This document shows positions 1-8,297 of a DNA stretch of 64,000 nucleotides, piece by piece. Both the position numbers and the translations under genes were made by a program. How positions within the stretch are numbered: the stretch's first letter is position 1; each line of letters begins with the position of its first letter. The notes under the pieces were generated by a model. That model worked only from the letters and a program-made list of their open reading frames with translations. It searched no databases and was not told the origin of the DNA. This DNA comes from Serratia proteamaculans (lineage in GTDB: Bacteria; Pseudomonadota; Gammaproteobacteria; Enterobacterales; Enterobacteriaceae): the NCBI RefSeq assembly GCF_013337185.1, contig NZ_SWDE01000002.1, positions 558,001 through 622,000 of the forward strand. The letters are read 5' to 3'.

Positions 1-474
1 GACCAGAAAACAGCCGCCCAGGCTGACCACAATCACCACTAATTGACGCAGGTTCAGGCGTTCGCTGTAGATCATCCAGCCGAGGAAAACGGTAAACCCC
101 ACCGAGCAGTAAGTCAGAATGGTGGCTACCGACGCACCGTTCAACGCCACCGACAGCGTCCACAGGCTGTTGAATACCGCCAGCAGCAGGCCATAACAGG
201 CATAAAACGGGATCTGGGAGCGCCGTAAACGAGCCCACTCAGGCTTGAACAGCAACAATGCCGGCAATAGCACCAATGCCACCAGCGCCGCTCGCCAAAA
301 AGCCAGCACAAAGGTCGGCAGGTGATAATACTCCGTTAGCACACGGATAATAATGGCGGTAAAAGCCAGCAACATGGCGCTGATAATGGCAATCACATAG
401 CCCTGACTGCTGCCCTGTAAAATACGCGCGCCGGGAAAAACCGGCCTGGCTGAAACACCCGATGGTAATGACAT
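1..474 (-). CDS. EamA/DMT-family inner-membrane transporter, partial (N-terminal 158 codons)
   Basis: The reading frame starts at an ATG (472-474) and runs off the left edge, so only the first 158 residues are present. After a short cytoplasmic leader there are about five hydrophobic segments typical of the first half of a 10-TM drug/metabolite exporter, including a segment rich in Ala/Leu with a conserved FWRAALVAL-type motif. The substrate cannot be told from this half. The gene is divergent from the MocR-type regulator at 646, a common arrangement in which the regulator controls the exporter. It was placed by direct translation of the minus strand. The family call is good; the function is open. 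Confidence 0.85.
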   Translation of the reverse strand, partial: MSLPSGVSARPVFPGARILQGSSQGYVIAIISAMLLAFTAIIIRVLTEYYHLPTFVLAFWRAALVALVLLPALLLFKPEWARLRRSQIPFYACYGLLLAVFNSLWTLSVALNGASVATILTYCSVGFTVFLGWMIYSERLNLRQLVVIVVSLGGCFLV

Positions 475-645
475 GACACCCTCAAAAAAACGGCGGGAAT
501 AGACTCAGGCAGCGATTCTAACGCCGCGCAATTTTGCCGCCAGAGCCACTTTCCCCCGATGTTATACAGGCCACTTTTATCCGCTTGAAGGCTTACTGCT
601 ATGGGGTATAGTAAAAACCACCAGCGTTAACCGAGCCAATTTTGC

Positions 646-2103
646 ATGCATATTCCGTTAGACCGTCAGCAGGATGTTCCGCTGTATCTGCAAATTGAGG
701 AGGCGTTGCGACGGGCTATCCTGAGCGGCGTCTTTGTTGATGGCGATAAACTGCCCTCCACCCGCCAGCTTGCCGGCGAATTGGCCGTCAGCCGGTTGAC
801 GGTGGACAACGCCTATGCCGAACTGGCAGCCAAAGGCTTTTTACGCCAGCGGCGCGGCAGCGGTGCCTATGTCCAGCATCCGCTGGCACAACCCGCACAG
901 CCAAAACCGGCAACCGATGTCCCTTTCCCGGCGGAGCGTTTTACCACCCTGACCTCACGACTGGATGGTTACCCCGATATCCCGCTGCCGGACAGCATCA
1001 TCAACTTTGCTGCCGGTGTTGGCAGCCCGAAAGTTTTCCCGCAGGAAGAGTTCCGCAAGATATTGCTGTCGGTGCTCAGCCGCCATGCGGAAGAGGCCTT
1101 CAGCTATGGTGAATACTGCGGTTACTACCCGCTGCGCGATACGCTGGGAAGGATCCTCACCGCACAGGGCATTCCAACCCATGCCGAGCAGTTGCTGATC
1201 ACCAACGGTTCACAGCACGCTATCAGCCTGATTGTGCAAAGCCTGCTGGAGCCGGGCGATACGGTGATCGTCGAACAGCCGACCTACGCCGAAGCTCTGG
1301 GGCTGCTGCGCCTGCACCGCATCAATATCGTCACCATTCCCAGCGATCGGCACGGCATGCTGGTTGAACAACTGCCCGCCTTGCTGGAAAAACACCGGCC
1401 GAAGCTGATTTACACCATTCCTAATTTCCATAACCCCACCGGGCGCTGCATGAGTGAAGCCCGGCGGCGTCGCCTGTTGGCACTGGCTCAGCATGCCGGG
1501 GTGGTGATCCTCGAGGACGATTTTGTCGGTGATTTGCGCTACAACGGCAAGCAGTTACCCTCGCTGCGGGCGCTGGCGCAGCCGGGGGCGGTGATTTATG
1601 TCAGCACATTTTCCAAAATGCTGTTGCCCAGCATGCGTATTGGCTATCTGGTGGCGGACAGCGAACACTATCAACGCATCGCCCGACTGAAACACGTCGA
1701 CAGTTTTACCAGCTCCAACCTGATCCAGCGCGCACTGGACGCCTTCGTCACCATAGGTCGCTACGACAAGCAGCTGCGGCGTGCAGGACGGATCTATCGC
1801 CAACACCGGGATGTGATGGTTGCCGCCTTACAGCAACAACTGCCGCCCGGTTGCCGGTTTGAAACGCCGGAGGGCGGGCTGTTTATCTGGCTGACGCTTC
1901 CTGCCGCCGTCAGCACCGAAGCATTGATGCCGATGGCCTGGCGAGAAGGCGTGACTTTTGCTCGTGGGGAGTGTTTTTATGCCGAGGAACAGCGTGGCGC
2001 GCATGGCCTGCGATTGAATTTCGCCGCCAACACACCGCCGCTGATTGAAGAAGGTATCGCCCGGCTGTGCCGGGCGATTAGTCAGGTGATAGCGGCCGAA
2101 TAA
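646..2103 (+). CDS. MocR-type regulator: GntR winged helix fused to aminotransferase-like domain (PdxR-like)
   Basis: A 485-residue transcription factor. Residues ~10-75 form a GntR winged helix (KLPSTRQLAGELAVSRLTVD region). Residues ~110-480 are a fold-type I aminotransferase domain used as a PLP sensor. The PLP-binding lysine is visible at residue 324 (STFSKMLLPS), with the upstream PNFHNPTG and EDDF motifs that hold the cofactor. MocR proteins usually act on a divergent neighbour, here the DMT exporter that starts 171 bp away. PdxR-type control of vitamin B6 genes is one possibility, but no pdx gene is in view. It converges on scsD with an 8-bp gap and no visible terminator. Confidence 0.88.
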   Translation: MHIPLDRQQDVPLYLQIEEALRRAILSGVFVDGDKLPSTRQLAGELAVSRLTVDNAYAELAAKGFLRQRRGSGAYVQHPLAQPAQPKPATDVPFPAERFTTLTSRLDGYPDIPLPDSIINFAAGVGSPKVFPQEEFRKILLSVLSRHAEEAFSYGEYCGYYPLRDTLGRILTAQGIPTHAEQLLITNGSQHAISLIVQSLLEPGDTVIVEQPTYAEALGLLRLHRINIVTIPSDRHGMLVEQLPALLEKHRPKLIYTIPNFHNPTGRCMSEARRRRLLALAQHAGVVILEDDFVGDLRYNGKQLPSLRALAQPGAVIYVSTFSKMLLPSMRIGYLVADSEHYQRIARLKHVDSFTSSNLIQRALDAFVTIGRYDKQLRRAGRIYRQHRDVMVAALQQQLPPGCRFETPEGGLFIWLTLPAAVSTEALMPMAWREGVTFARGECFYAEEQRGAHGLRLNFAANTPPLIEEGIARLCRAISQVIAAE

Positions 2104-2111
2104 ACCGGCGA

Positions 2112-2612
2112 TTACAGCCCGGCCCACCACAGCCGCAGCTTCATACCCCAATAGCTGGTCCAGCCGGTGGTGCTCTGCACCACCTGGCCTTTGGAGATGA
2201 TCACCAGCGTCGGGGTCACGCCGATTTGCCACTGCGCCGACAGTTCGCCACGCGGGTCGTTAACCACCGGCAAGGTCACCCTTTTAGCGGCCAGCCACTT
2301 CGCCACCTGAGCATCGTCACCGGAGCGCAGCGCTACGCTCAACACGTTGCTCCCCTCGCCCACCAGTCTGGCGACATAGGGGGTGGTGAAGCGGCAAACT
2401 CCGCACCAACTGGCCCAGAAATAAACCAGCAACGGTTTGTCCTGACTGAGCTGCGCCAGTGATACCTGCTCACCGTTCAGCGTCGTCAGGAGCTGCGAAT
2501 CGAAGGCTGGCGGGACCTGCGGTGCACGCAGCCAGTCCATGCCGAAAGCGGCGACCAGGACGATCAGCAGCAGGATCAGCAGTTCCCGCGCCCAACGCCG
2601 TAGCCTAGCCAT
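2112..2612 (-). CDS. scsD: ScsD, membrane-anchored thioredoxin-like protein
   Basis: A 166-residue protein with one N-terminal membrane anchor (~residues 10-28) and a periplasmic thioredoxin fold. The active site is C70-G-V-C73 in the context FWASWCGVC, followed by a TPTLVIISKGQ cis-Pro loop. It is the last gene of the scsABCD order and overlaps scsC by 8 nt, so it should be translationally coupled. In Salmonella the Scs proteins support copper tolerance and periplasmic thiol redox control. The exact redox partner of ScsD is uncertain. Confidence 0.88.
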   Translation of the reverse strand: MARLRRWARELLILLLIVLVAAFGMDWLRAPQVPPAFDSQLLTTLNGEQVSLAQLSQDKPLLVYFWASWCGVCRFTTPYVARLVGEGSNVLSVALRSGDDAQVAKWLAAKRVTLPVVNDPRGELSAQWQIGVTPTLVIISKGQVVQSTTGWTSYWGMKLRLWWAGL

Positions 2613-3321
2613 TTTTAACCTTCGCCAACTGCTGTTTCACCATCGTTTCCAGCTCCTCGTAAGACACCGCCCCCGGCAACATCTGATCGCCGATCAGCGT
2701 CGCCGGCGTCCCCTGTACGCCCAATTTTTCTGCCAACTCCATGTTGGTGCGCAACGTGGTCATGCTCAGCTCACTCGGTGCCACCTCTTTCACCCCGGTT
2801 TTCTGCTGTGCCGCGCTAATGCTGGCGGTATCATGGAAACCTTTTTTCGCCATCAGCCGCTGGTGCAACGCCCAAAACTGGTCCGGATGCTGCTGCCAGG
2901 CAGTCAATGCCACCCGCGCCGAACTTACCGAGCTTTCGCCTTTGAACGGCAACAGTTTCACCACCAACGCCACATCCGGGTTCTCTTTAACGATTTTTTC
3001 CAGCATCGGATCAAAACGCTTGCAGTACGGACAGTTGTAATCGGTAAAGGTCACCAGCGTCAGTTTGGCGTTGGCCGCCCCCAGACGTGGGCTGGCAGGG
3101 TCTTCATATAAAGCTTTGGCGTTTTGCTTGATCGCCTGGCTAATTTGCTGGCTGGAGGTTTGCTGCTGCCAGGCATCCACCGCCTGCGCCAGAATATCCG
3201 GGTTCGACACCAGCGTTTCGCGGATCAGCTCTTTAATGCGCACTTCCTGCTCCGGGGTAAATGGGGCAGCGGCCCAGACAGGAGTGGCGATCAGCATCAG
3301 TAAAATCATTAATTTTTTCAT
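2605..3321 (-). CDS. scsC: ScsC, periplasmic DsbA/DsbG-like thiol oxidoreductase
   Basis: A 238-residue exported protein. It has a Sec signal peptide (cleavage near residue 17, VWA), then an N-terminal helical segment like the oligomerisation stalk of known ScsC proteins, and a DsbA-type fold. The catalytic site is C97-P-Y-C100 (TDYNCPYCKRF) and the cis-Pro loop is GVQGTPATLIG near residue 206. Known ScsC proteins bind copper and act on oxidised or sulfenylated thiols, kept reduced by ScsB. The ATG overlaps the scsB stop codon (ATGA), indicating coupled translation. Confidence 0.92.
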   Translation of the reverse strand: MKKLMILLMLIATPVWAAAPFTPEQEVRIKELIRETLVSNPDILAQAVDAWQQQTSSQQISQAIKQNAKALYEDPASPRLGAANAKLTLVTFTDYNCPYCKRFDPMLEKIVKENPDVALVVKLLPFKGESSVSSARVALTAWQQHPDQFWALHQRLMAKKGFHDTASISAAQQKTGVKEVAPSELSMTTLRTNMELAEKLGVQGTPATLIGDQMLPGAVSYEELETMVKQQLAKVKNG

Positions 3322-5354
3322 TGTGAATTTCCTTTGGCGGCGGACAGGGTTTGCAATACGGCATCGCGGGTTAACAACGGGGACAACACCACGCCGTCGC
3401 GGCTGCCGGGGCCATAGATTTGGTTAAAAGGCACGGCGACGCTGCCGCGTTGTTGCAAGAAAGCACTAATTTCGGCCGATGGACGGCTCCAGTCTCCCCG
3501 CAGGGCGACAACGTCCTCAGCGCTCAGCGCTTTTTGCACATCATCGCGCAGCAGTACGTTGAATTTGTTGGCTTTACAGGTCACACACCAGTCAGCGGTG
3601 ACGTCGACAAACACCCGTTTGTTCTGGGCCAGTGCCTGGGTGATCGCCTCCTCGCTCAGCGGTTGCCAGGCCACATTGTCATGCAGTGGCTGACGCCACA
3701 GCCCGGCGGTCAGGGAACCGGCCAATAGCACCACTCCAACCAGCACCAGGGTACCGGCTGCCAGCTTGGCCGCCAGGCGAACCCCATGTTGCCAACCGAC
3801 CGCCAGCAACAGGGCCAGCAGTGCGATAACGCCCACCACTAGCGTCACTATTCCACCGATATGGTTAGTCATCAGGCTTAGCAGCCACAACGAAGAAGCC
3901 AGCATCAGCAGGCCCATCACCAGCCGCAGGCTGTTCATCCAACGCCCCGGACGAGGTAAACGCAGTGCCAGCGCCGGCCAGGCGGCAATCAACAGCCAGG
4001 GCAGACTCATCCCGATGCCCAGAGCGACAAACATGCCCCATAGCACCGGCAACGGAGCAGCCAGAGCAAAGGCCACCGCGGTGCCCAGGAAAGGTGCGGA
4101 ACATGGCGTCGCCAGCAGGGTAGCGAAAGCGCCCTGCCAGAAATGCCCACTCAGGCCACGTCCGTTATGGGTCGCCAGTTTGGTGTTCAGCGAAGAGGAA
4201 AGCTGCAGATGGAACAGGCCGAACAGGTTGGCGCTGAATAACAGCGTCACCAACACCATAAAGCCGATAAACCACGGGTTTTGGAACTGGATACCCCAGC
4301 CCAGCGCCTGATTGCTCAGCCGCAGCAGCGTCATCAGCAAGGCCAGCGCCATAAACGACGCTACAATGCCGAACGACGAGGCCAGAAATTGCAGCCGAAT
4401 GCTGTGTCGGTCGCGCTGTTCGACCTGCAAAATCGAACCCAGTTTGATGCCCAATACCGGCAGCACGCAGGGCATCAGGTTGAGGATCAAGCCACCGGCC
4501 AGCGCCATCAGCACCGCCTGCCACAGCGAGAAACTCGCCGCAACCGGTGAAGCCAGTGGCCCTTCTATAGGTAACGTCACCTGCTGCGCCACGCCGCCGT
4601 CACCGATCACCAACGTCAGGGTTTTGCCACGCAGATCCGGTGCGCTATCACCCCAGCCATCACTAACTGGCACCCGCGCGAACATCCGCGTACCGTCACT
4701 ACTGACCTTTGGCTTGCCGAGGTCAGCATCCTCCAGCGTATCGAAGAACAACTCAGGCTGCTGCCAACCGGCGGCTCGCTCGGCGCTGATCTGCAGTTCC
4801 CCGTTCTGATAACCGGCTTTAATACTCTCCACCAGCCCATCGGCAATAGGTACCTGCCCCATGGCCTGGGCAAAGTCATGGGTAAACTGCGCGTCGGACG
4901 GCGCATCCAAATCCAGACTGAACGGATAGTCGGTCAAAATGCAGACGTTACTGCAGGTAGACAGCGTCAACGTGCCCGCCAACTGGCGTGGCACAGTGCC
5001 TTTCATCACCAGCGGCAGTTCAACCCGGTCGTGATAACCCTGGGTGGAAATACCGGCAACGTCAAAACGCTGCGGCGTTGGCCAGTACCAGGTTGCCGGC
5101 GGTGGATTACCCTGCCAGGCGATGGTCGGCGCAATGCCGCCTTCTCCCGGCGAACGCCAGTAGGTTTTCCAGCCTTTTTGCAGCTCTATGGCCAGCAGCA
5201 AACGGGTTTCCCCGCTGTGCGAGGTGTCGGCGCGCAGCCGCACCTTGGCGTGATCGTTAGTCGGACTTTGTAACCAACCGCTGTCCGCCGCCTGCAAAAC
5301 AGGTAGCCACAGCAGTAACAGGCAGGCTAATGCCGACCTGATGATATTCAACAT
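3318..5354 (-). CDS. scsB: ScsB, DsbD-like transmembrane thiol reductase
   Basis: About 678 residues. It contains a signal peptide, a periplasmic N-terminal immunoglobulin-like domain (~30-270), a membrane core of about eight helices with the paired cysteines in LMPCVLP and ATPCSAPFLG, and a C-terminal thioredoxin domain with C590-V-T-C593 (TADWCVTCK). This is the electron relay that passes cytoplasmic thioredoxin electrons to ScsC/ScsD. I chose the ATG at 5354 because a GGAG Shine-Dalgarno sits 7 nt upstream; an in-frame TTG at 5378 has none. It lies 50 nt after scsA. Confidence 0.92.
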   Translation of the reverse strand: MLNIIRSALACLLLLWLPVLQAADSGWLQSPTNDHAKVRLRADTSHSGETRLLLAIELQKGWKTYWRSPGEGGIAPTIAWQGNPPPATWYWPTPQRFDVAGISTQGYHDRVELPLVMKGTVPRQLAGTLTLSTCSNVCILTDYPFSLDLDAPSDAQFTHDFAQAMGQVPIADGLVESIKAGYQNGELQISAERAAGWQQPELFFDTLEDADLGKPKVSSDGTRMFARVPVSDGWGDSAPDLRGKTLTLVIGDGGVAQQVTLPIEGPLASPVAASFSLWQAVLMALAGGLILNLMPCVLPVLGIKLGSILQVEQRDRHSIRLQFLASSFGIVASFMALALLMTLLRLSNQALGWGIQFQNPWFIGFMVLVTLLFSANLFGLFHLQLSSSLNTKLATHNGRGLSGHFWQGAFATLLATPCSAPFLGTAVAFALAAPLPVLWGMFVALGIGMSLPWLLIAAWPALALRLPRPGRWMNSLRLVMGLLMLASSLWLLSLMTNHIGGIVTLVVGVIALLALLLAVGWQHGVRLAAKLAAGTLVLVGVVLLAGSLTAGLWRQPLHDNVAWQPLSEEAITQALAQNKRVFVDVTADWCVTCKANKFNVLLRDDVQKALSAEDVVALRGDWSRPSAEISAFLQQRGSVAVPFNQIYGPGSRDGVVLSPLLTRDAVLQTLSAAKGNSQ

Positions 5355-5404
5355 GTTTTTTCTCCATAAATGAATCAATCAACCAAAACAGACGGGTGAT
5401 GAAC

Positions 5405-5770
5405 TCATTCACGGAACACGCATAATCGCAGATGTACCCTGAGGGTGGTGGGGGAAATAACTCTGGGAGGGGGAATTCGCAGACGCGCGGCCACCGTGGG
5501 GGCCAACAACACCAGTAACATGCCAAGGCCGAACAGCAGGGTTTCGAACATCACCGGTGGCGAGGCCAACAAGGATTTGGCACTCAGTTCGCAGGGCGTG
5601 GGTTGCAGTTCGGCGGCGTCATCGGTGGCAGAGGTGAGCGTGCTGGCGACAGACAGGCCCATCACTTGCTGCAACGCATGCAGGCTCGCCATGCGCTGAG
5701 TCATGCAGGTCAATACGACCAGGCAAGCCAGGCATAAGAACCATTTCGCAATCCGCTGCTGTTTAACCAT
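5405..5770 (-). CDS. scsA: ScsA, small membrane protein of copper-suppressor operon
   Basis: A 121-residue protein. It has a hydrophobic signal/anchor (~9-26), a central region with one conserved Cys (TPCELSAKSLL), a second hydrophobic segment (~75-95, LLFGLGMLLVLLAPTVAA) and a short basic tail ending CVFRE. Length, order and the MVKQQRI..WFLCLACLVV start fit ScsA of Salmonella, whose molecular role is not settled. The ATG has a GAGGGTGGC Shine-Dalgarno. It heads the scsABCD operon and is divergent from flk. Its tail resembles that of the small protein at 18152 (CRFRE), noted as a finding. Confidence 0.82.
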   Translation of the reverse strand: MVKQQRIAKWFLCLACLVVLTCMTQRMASLHALQQVMGLSVASTLTSATDDAAELQPTPCELSAKSLLASPPVMFETLLFGLGMLLVLLAPTVAARLRIPPPRVISPTTLRVHLRLCVFRE

Positions 5771-5787
5771 GCCACCCTCAATTCCAA

Positions 5788-5814
5788 GTCTGCGCTTATC
5801 TTAGCGGCGCAGAC
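5788..5814. promoter_or_regulatory. Inverted repeat in scsA promoter region
   Basis: A perfect 8-bp inverted repeat, GTCTGCGC (5788-5795) and GCGCAGAC (5807-5814), is separated by 11 nt and lies 18-44 nt upstream of the scsA ATG. Its place between two divergent genes suggests an operator or a 5' UTR hairpin rather than a terminator. I do not recognise it as a published CueR, CusR or CpxR box. A second perfect 8-bp repeat, CCTGTAAA (5833-5840) and TTTACAGG (5873-5880), lies closer to flk; its GTAAA cores faintly recall CpxR half sites. Confidence 0.4.
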
Positions 5815-5949
5815 GCTTTTAGCAATGTTTTGCCTGTAAAGAAATGTCTGAGGACGGTATTGGTCGCGGCCGTTTACAGGTATCATAAGCACAATCCTGC
5901 GCTTTTCGCCGGGTACGACGATTATTCTACACAGCGAAGGACAGGTGAT

Positions 5950-6981
5950 ATGCAACCTTTGAGTGGACCGGGCACCCCGATCGCCAGCGATCGTTCCCCT
6001 AGCCCGGACAAAACCACAGCCACTGACGGTAGCCCGCTCTCCCCGGCACAACGCACCACGCTGGAGAAACTGGTCGTCAAGATCATGGCGCTCAGCCCGG
6101 CCAAGTCCGCAGAGATTTGGGTCACGCTGCGTCATGACCTGCAAACGGACAACAACAACAGTGAGCTTCTGGCACGCCATTTCCAACCGGCCGAGCAACT
6201 GTTGCAAAACCGTCTGGCGCAGGTGCAGCAGAGCCATGCCAACCGCCAATTGTTGCAGCAACTCACCGATCTGCTGCCGCAGGGCAATAACCGCCAGGCC
6301 GTCAGCGACTTTATTCGCCAGCAGTTTGGCCATACGGTGCTGAGTCAATTGAGCCACCCACAGTTGCAGCAGGTACTGAACCTGTTGCAGACCGGCAGCC
6401 TGACCATTCCGCTCCCGCAACAAACCACCACCAGCGATCGTCCGCTGCTGCCTGCCGAACACCAGAGCCTGCAACTGCAGGTGACCAAGCTGAGTGCCGC
6501 CACCGGCGAATCACCGGTCAAAATTTGGCAGACGCTGTTTGATCTCAGCGGGGTAAAAACCAACGATCCGCTGCCAGCTCGCCATTTCCAACTGCTGAAC
6601 CAGTTTTTACAGGTGAAGGTAGCGCTGAGTCCACAAACCGCACCGACGCTGAACAACCTGTTGGCCGCACTTAAACATCCTGCGGATCCGCAGGAGCAGC
6701 AACAGTTGAATGACTACTGTCAGTCACGTTTTCACTGCAATGCCGGCGCACCGCTGACCCATCCGCAGATGAGCGACCTGATCAACCAGCTGTTTGCGCG
6801 CCGTCTGGAAAAGACCGGTCCGGCACAGCCGCTGTCCGGCAGCCACGCCGAACCGCAACCGTTGCTCAACCCACTAATTGCCGCCCTGCCCCAACCACTG
6901 CAAAAAGCGCTGAGCAAACCGGCCGTGGCCTTTATCCTGTTTATTCTGGTGCTGGCCCTGGTATTGGCGCTGGTGTTTTAA
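5950..6981 (+). CDS. flk: Flk, C-tail-anchored flagellar biosynthesis regulator
   Basis: A 343-residue protein, mostly polar and Gln-rich, with one C-terminal membrane anchor (last ~20 residues, FILFILVLALVLALVF). The block LLPQGNNRQAVSDFIRQQ is nearly identical to E. coli Flk as I recall it. Flk restrains secretion of the anti-sigma factor FlgM before the hook-basal body is complete. I chose the ATG at 5950 because AGGACAGGTG precedes it. No flagellar genes are nearby, as in E. coli, where flk also sits between pdxB and fabB. Confidence 0.92.
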   Translation: MQPLSGPGTPIASDRSPSPDKTTATDGSPLSPAQRTTLEKLVVKIMALSPAKSAEIWVTLRHDLQTDNNNSELLARHFQPAEQLLQNRLAQVQQSHANRQLLQQLTDLLPQGNNRQAVSDFIRQQFGHTVLSQLSHPQLQQVLNLLQTGSLTIPLPQQTTTSDRPLLPAEHQSLQLQVTKLSAATGESPVKIWQTLFDLSGVKTNDPLPARHFQLLNQFLQVKVALSPQTAPTLNNLLAALKHPADPQEQQQLNDYCQSRFHCNAGAPLTHPQMSDLINQLFARRLEKTGPAQPLSGSHAEPQPLLNPLIAALPQPLQKALSKPAVAFILFILVLALVLALVF

Positions 6982-6985
6982 CCCC

Positions 6986-7189
6986 TCAGGCACAGCCGCA
7001 GTCTTCTCCGACAGCACTTCCCAACAGCGAACCCGGCTGTTCACCGGTGGCCAATGGATGGCCATCGCGTAGCCAGAAGTCCAACCCGCCAATCAGCTCT
7101 TTCACCCGGAACCCCTGTTGCGCCAGCCACGCCGCGGCTGGCACAGATTTCCCCCGTTTAAACTGACAACGCCGTTTGCGATTAAATTA
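6986..7189 (-). pseudogene. C-terminal rhodanese-domain fragment
   Basis: On the minus strand, an open frame of about 66 codons runs from the stop codon of the neighbouring gene (7187-7189) to TGA at 6986-6988. It encodes AAAWLAQQGFRVKELIGGLD followed by FWLRDGHPLATGE and a DCGCA tail. This is the second half of a rhodanese sulfurtransferase domain, of the type that usually reads (V)KEMIGGLDWWKRDG. The first half and the start codon are missing. A Cys-containing stretch (CQFKRGKS) lies where the catalytic loop would be, but it is not a clean active site. The best reading is a decayed remnant. Confidence 0.65.
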
Positions 7190-8083
7190 CTGCTCGGTCA
7201 GCCGCAGTTCGGCAACCACCGGCAGGTGATCGCTGACCGCCGGCCAGTGAATGCCGTTCCAGTCGCCGCTGGCGTTCGGCACCGTCAGGCTGTCCAAATG
7301 CCAGCGCTGGGCATTGCCGCTAAAGATGTAGTCGACCTTGATTTCGGCATTTTCTGCCGGCCAACTGCGGCCATCTTGCGCGGCAGGCATGATGTCGTTC
7401 CAGTAGCGGCTAAGTTCGGTCCAGGTAACGCTGCCCGGAACGTCGTTCATGTCGCCAAACAACAGCTTGATACCGCGCATTTCGATGGTGCGGTCATTCA
7501 ACTCGCGCACCTGCTCCAAACGCATGGCCGGATCTTCTTTAGTATCCAAATGAGTGTTGATCAGCGTAATCGGCGCCGGAAATTCGGGCACGTCGGTCTG
7601 GGCGCTGAAGGCAATGCGTTGTTCACGCTGACCGGAAGGCAGCGGGTAAATCTTGCTGTCATGCAGCGGATATTTTGACAGAAACGCCAGGCCATATTCA
7701 CCGCCGTCAAAATCAATCGCGCGGCCAAAAACCACGTGCATACCGGTCAGCTTGGCCAGTTCTGCAGCCTGATCCAGCTTGCCGCTGCGGCCGGTCAGCT
7801 TGTCCACTTCCTGCAGCGCCACCACGTCGACGTTCATCGCCTTGATCGCCTTGGCGATGGCGGTCATATCACTGACTTTACCGGCGGCAATATTGAAGCT
7901 GGCGACGCGGATCTTCGGTGCCAGCTCCAGGCTATAGGTTTTGTTCTTCAGGCCGCCAAGCGCGCTGGCCACTTCGCGGCTATTGGCGTTGCTATTGGCA
8001 TGACCACCGTCGGTGGAAGACCAGGCAGTCTGAGATATTCCCAGGGATAACAAAGAAATAAGCAAAGCGTGACGTGAGCGCAT
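7187..8083 (-). CDS. Exported endonuclease/exonuclease/phosphatase-family protein
   Basis: A 298-residue protein with a signal peptide (MRSRHALLISLLSLGISQTAWS). It has the EEP-fold metal-dependent phosphoesterase motifs in order: ASFNIAAG, ALQEVDK, NTHLDT, GDMNDVPGS and SDHLPV, the last with the catalytic His. Family members hydrolyse phosphodiesters (DNase I, sphingomyelinase or inositol phosphatase types), and a short secreted form like this cannot be assigned a substrate. The start at 8083 is supported by AAAGGAGAATTC immediately upstream; a longer in-frame start has no ribosome binding site. It is divergent from pepT. Confidence 0.85.
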   Translation of the reverse strand: MRSRHALLISLLSLGISQTAWSSTDGGHANSNANSREVASALGGLKNKTYSLELAPKIRVASFNIAAGKVSDMTAIAKAIKAMNVDVVALQEVDKLTGRSGKLDQAAELAKLTGMHVVFGRAIDFDGGEYGLAFLSKYPLHDSKIYPLPSGQREQRIAFSAQTDVPEFPAPITLINTHLDTKEDPAMRLEQVRELNDRTIEMRGIKLLFGDMNDVPGSVTWTELSRYWNDIMPAAQDGRSWPAENAEIKVDYIFSGNAQRWHLDSLTVPNASGDWNGIHWPAVSDHLPVVAELRLTEQ

Positions 8084-8297
8084 GAATTCTCCTTTAGCGT
8101 TCAGATTTTTGTTGGGGCATCCGCACCCCAGAGCTAACAACGATTTTGCCGCAGTTACCCGCGACTATTTCCTAGTTGCGCCGCTATTTTTTTATTCTGC
8201 GCGGCGTCTCGCATTCCGACGGCTAAAGCATTGCACCATTGGACAACCGGCTGATTTACCATTAAAACCGATAGACCGCTTACCGAGAGGAACCCGC

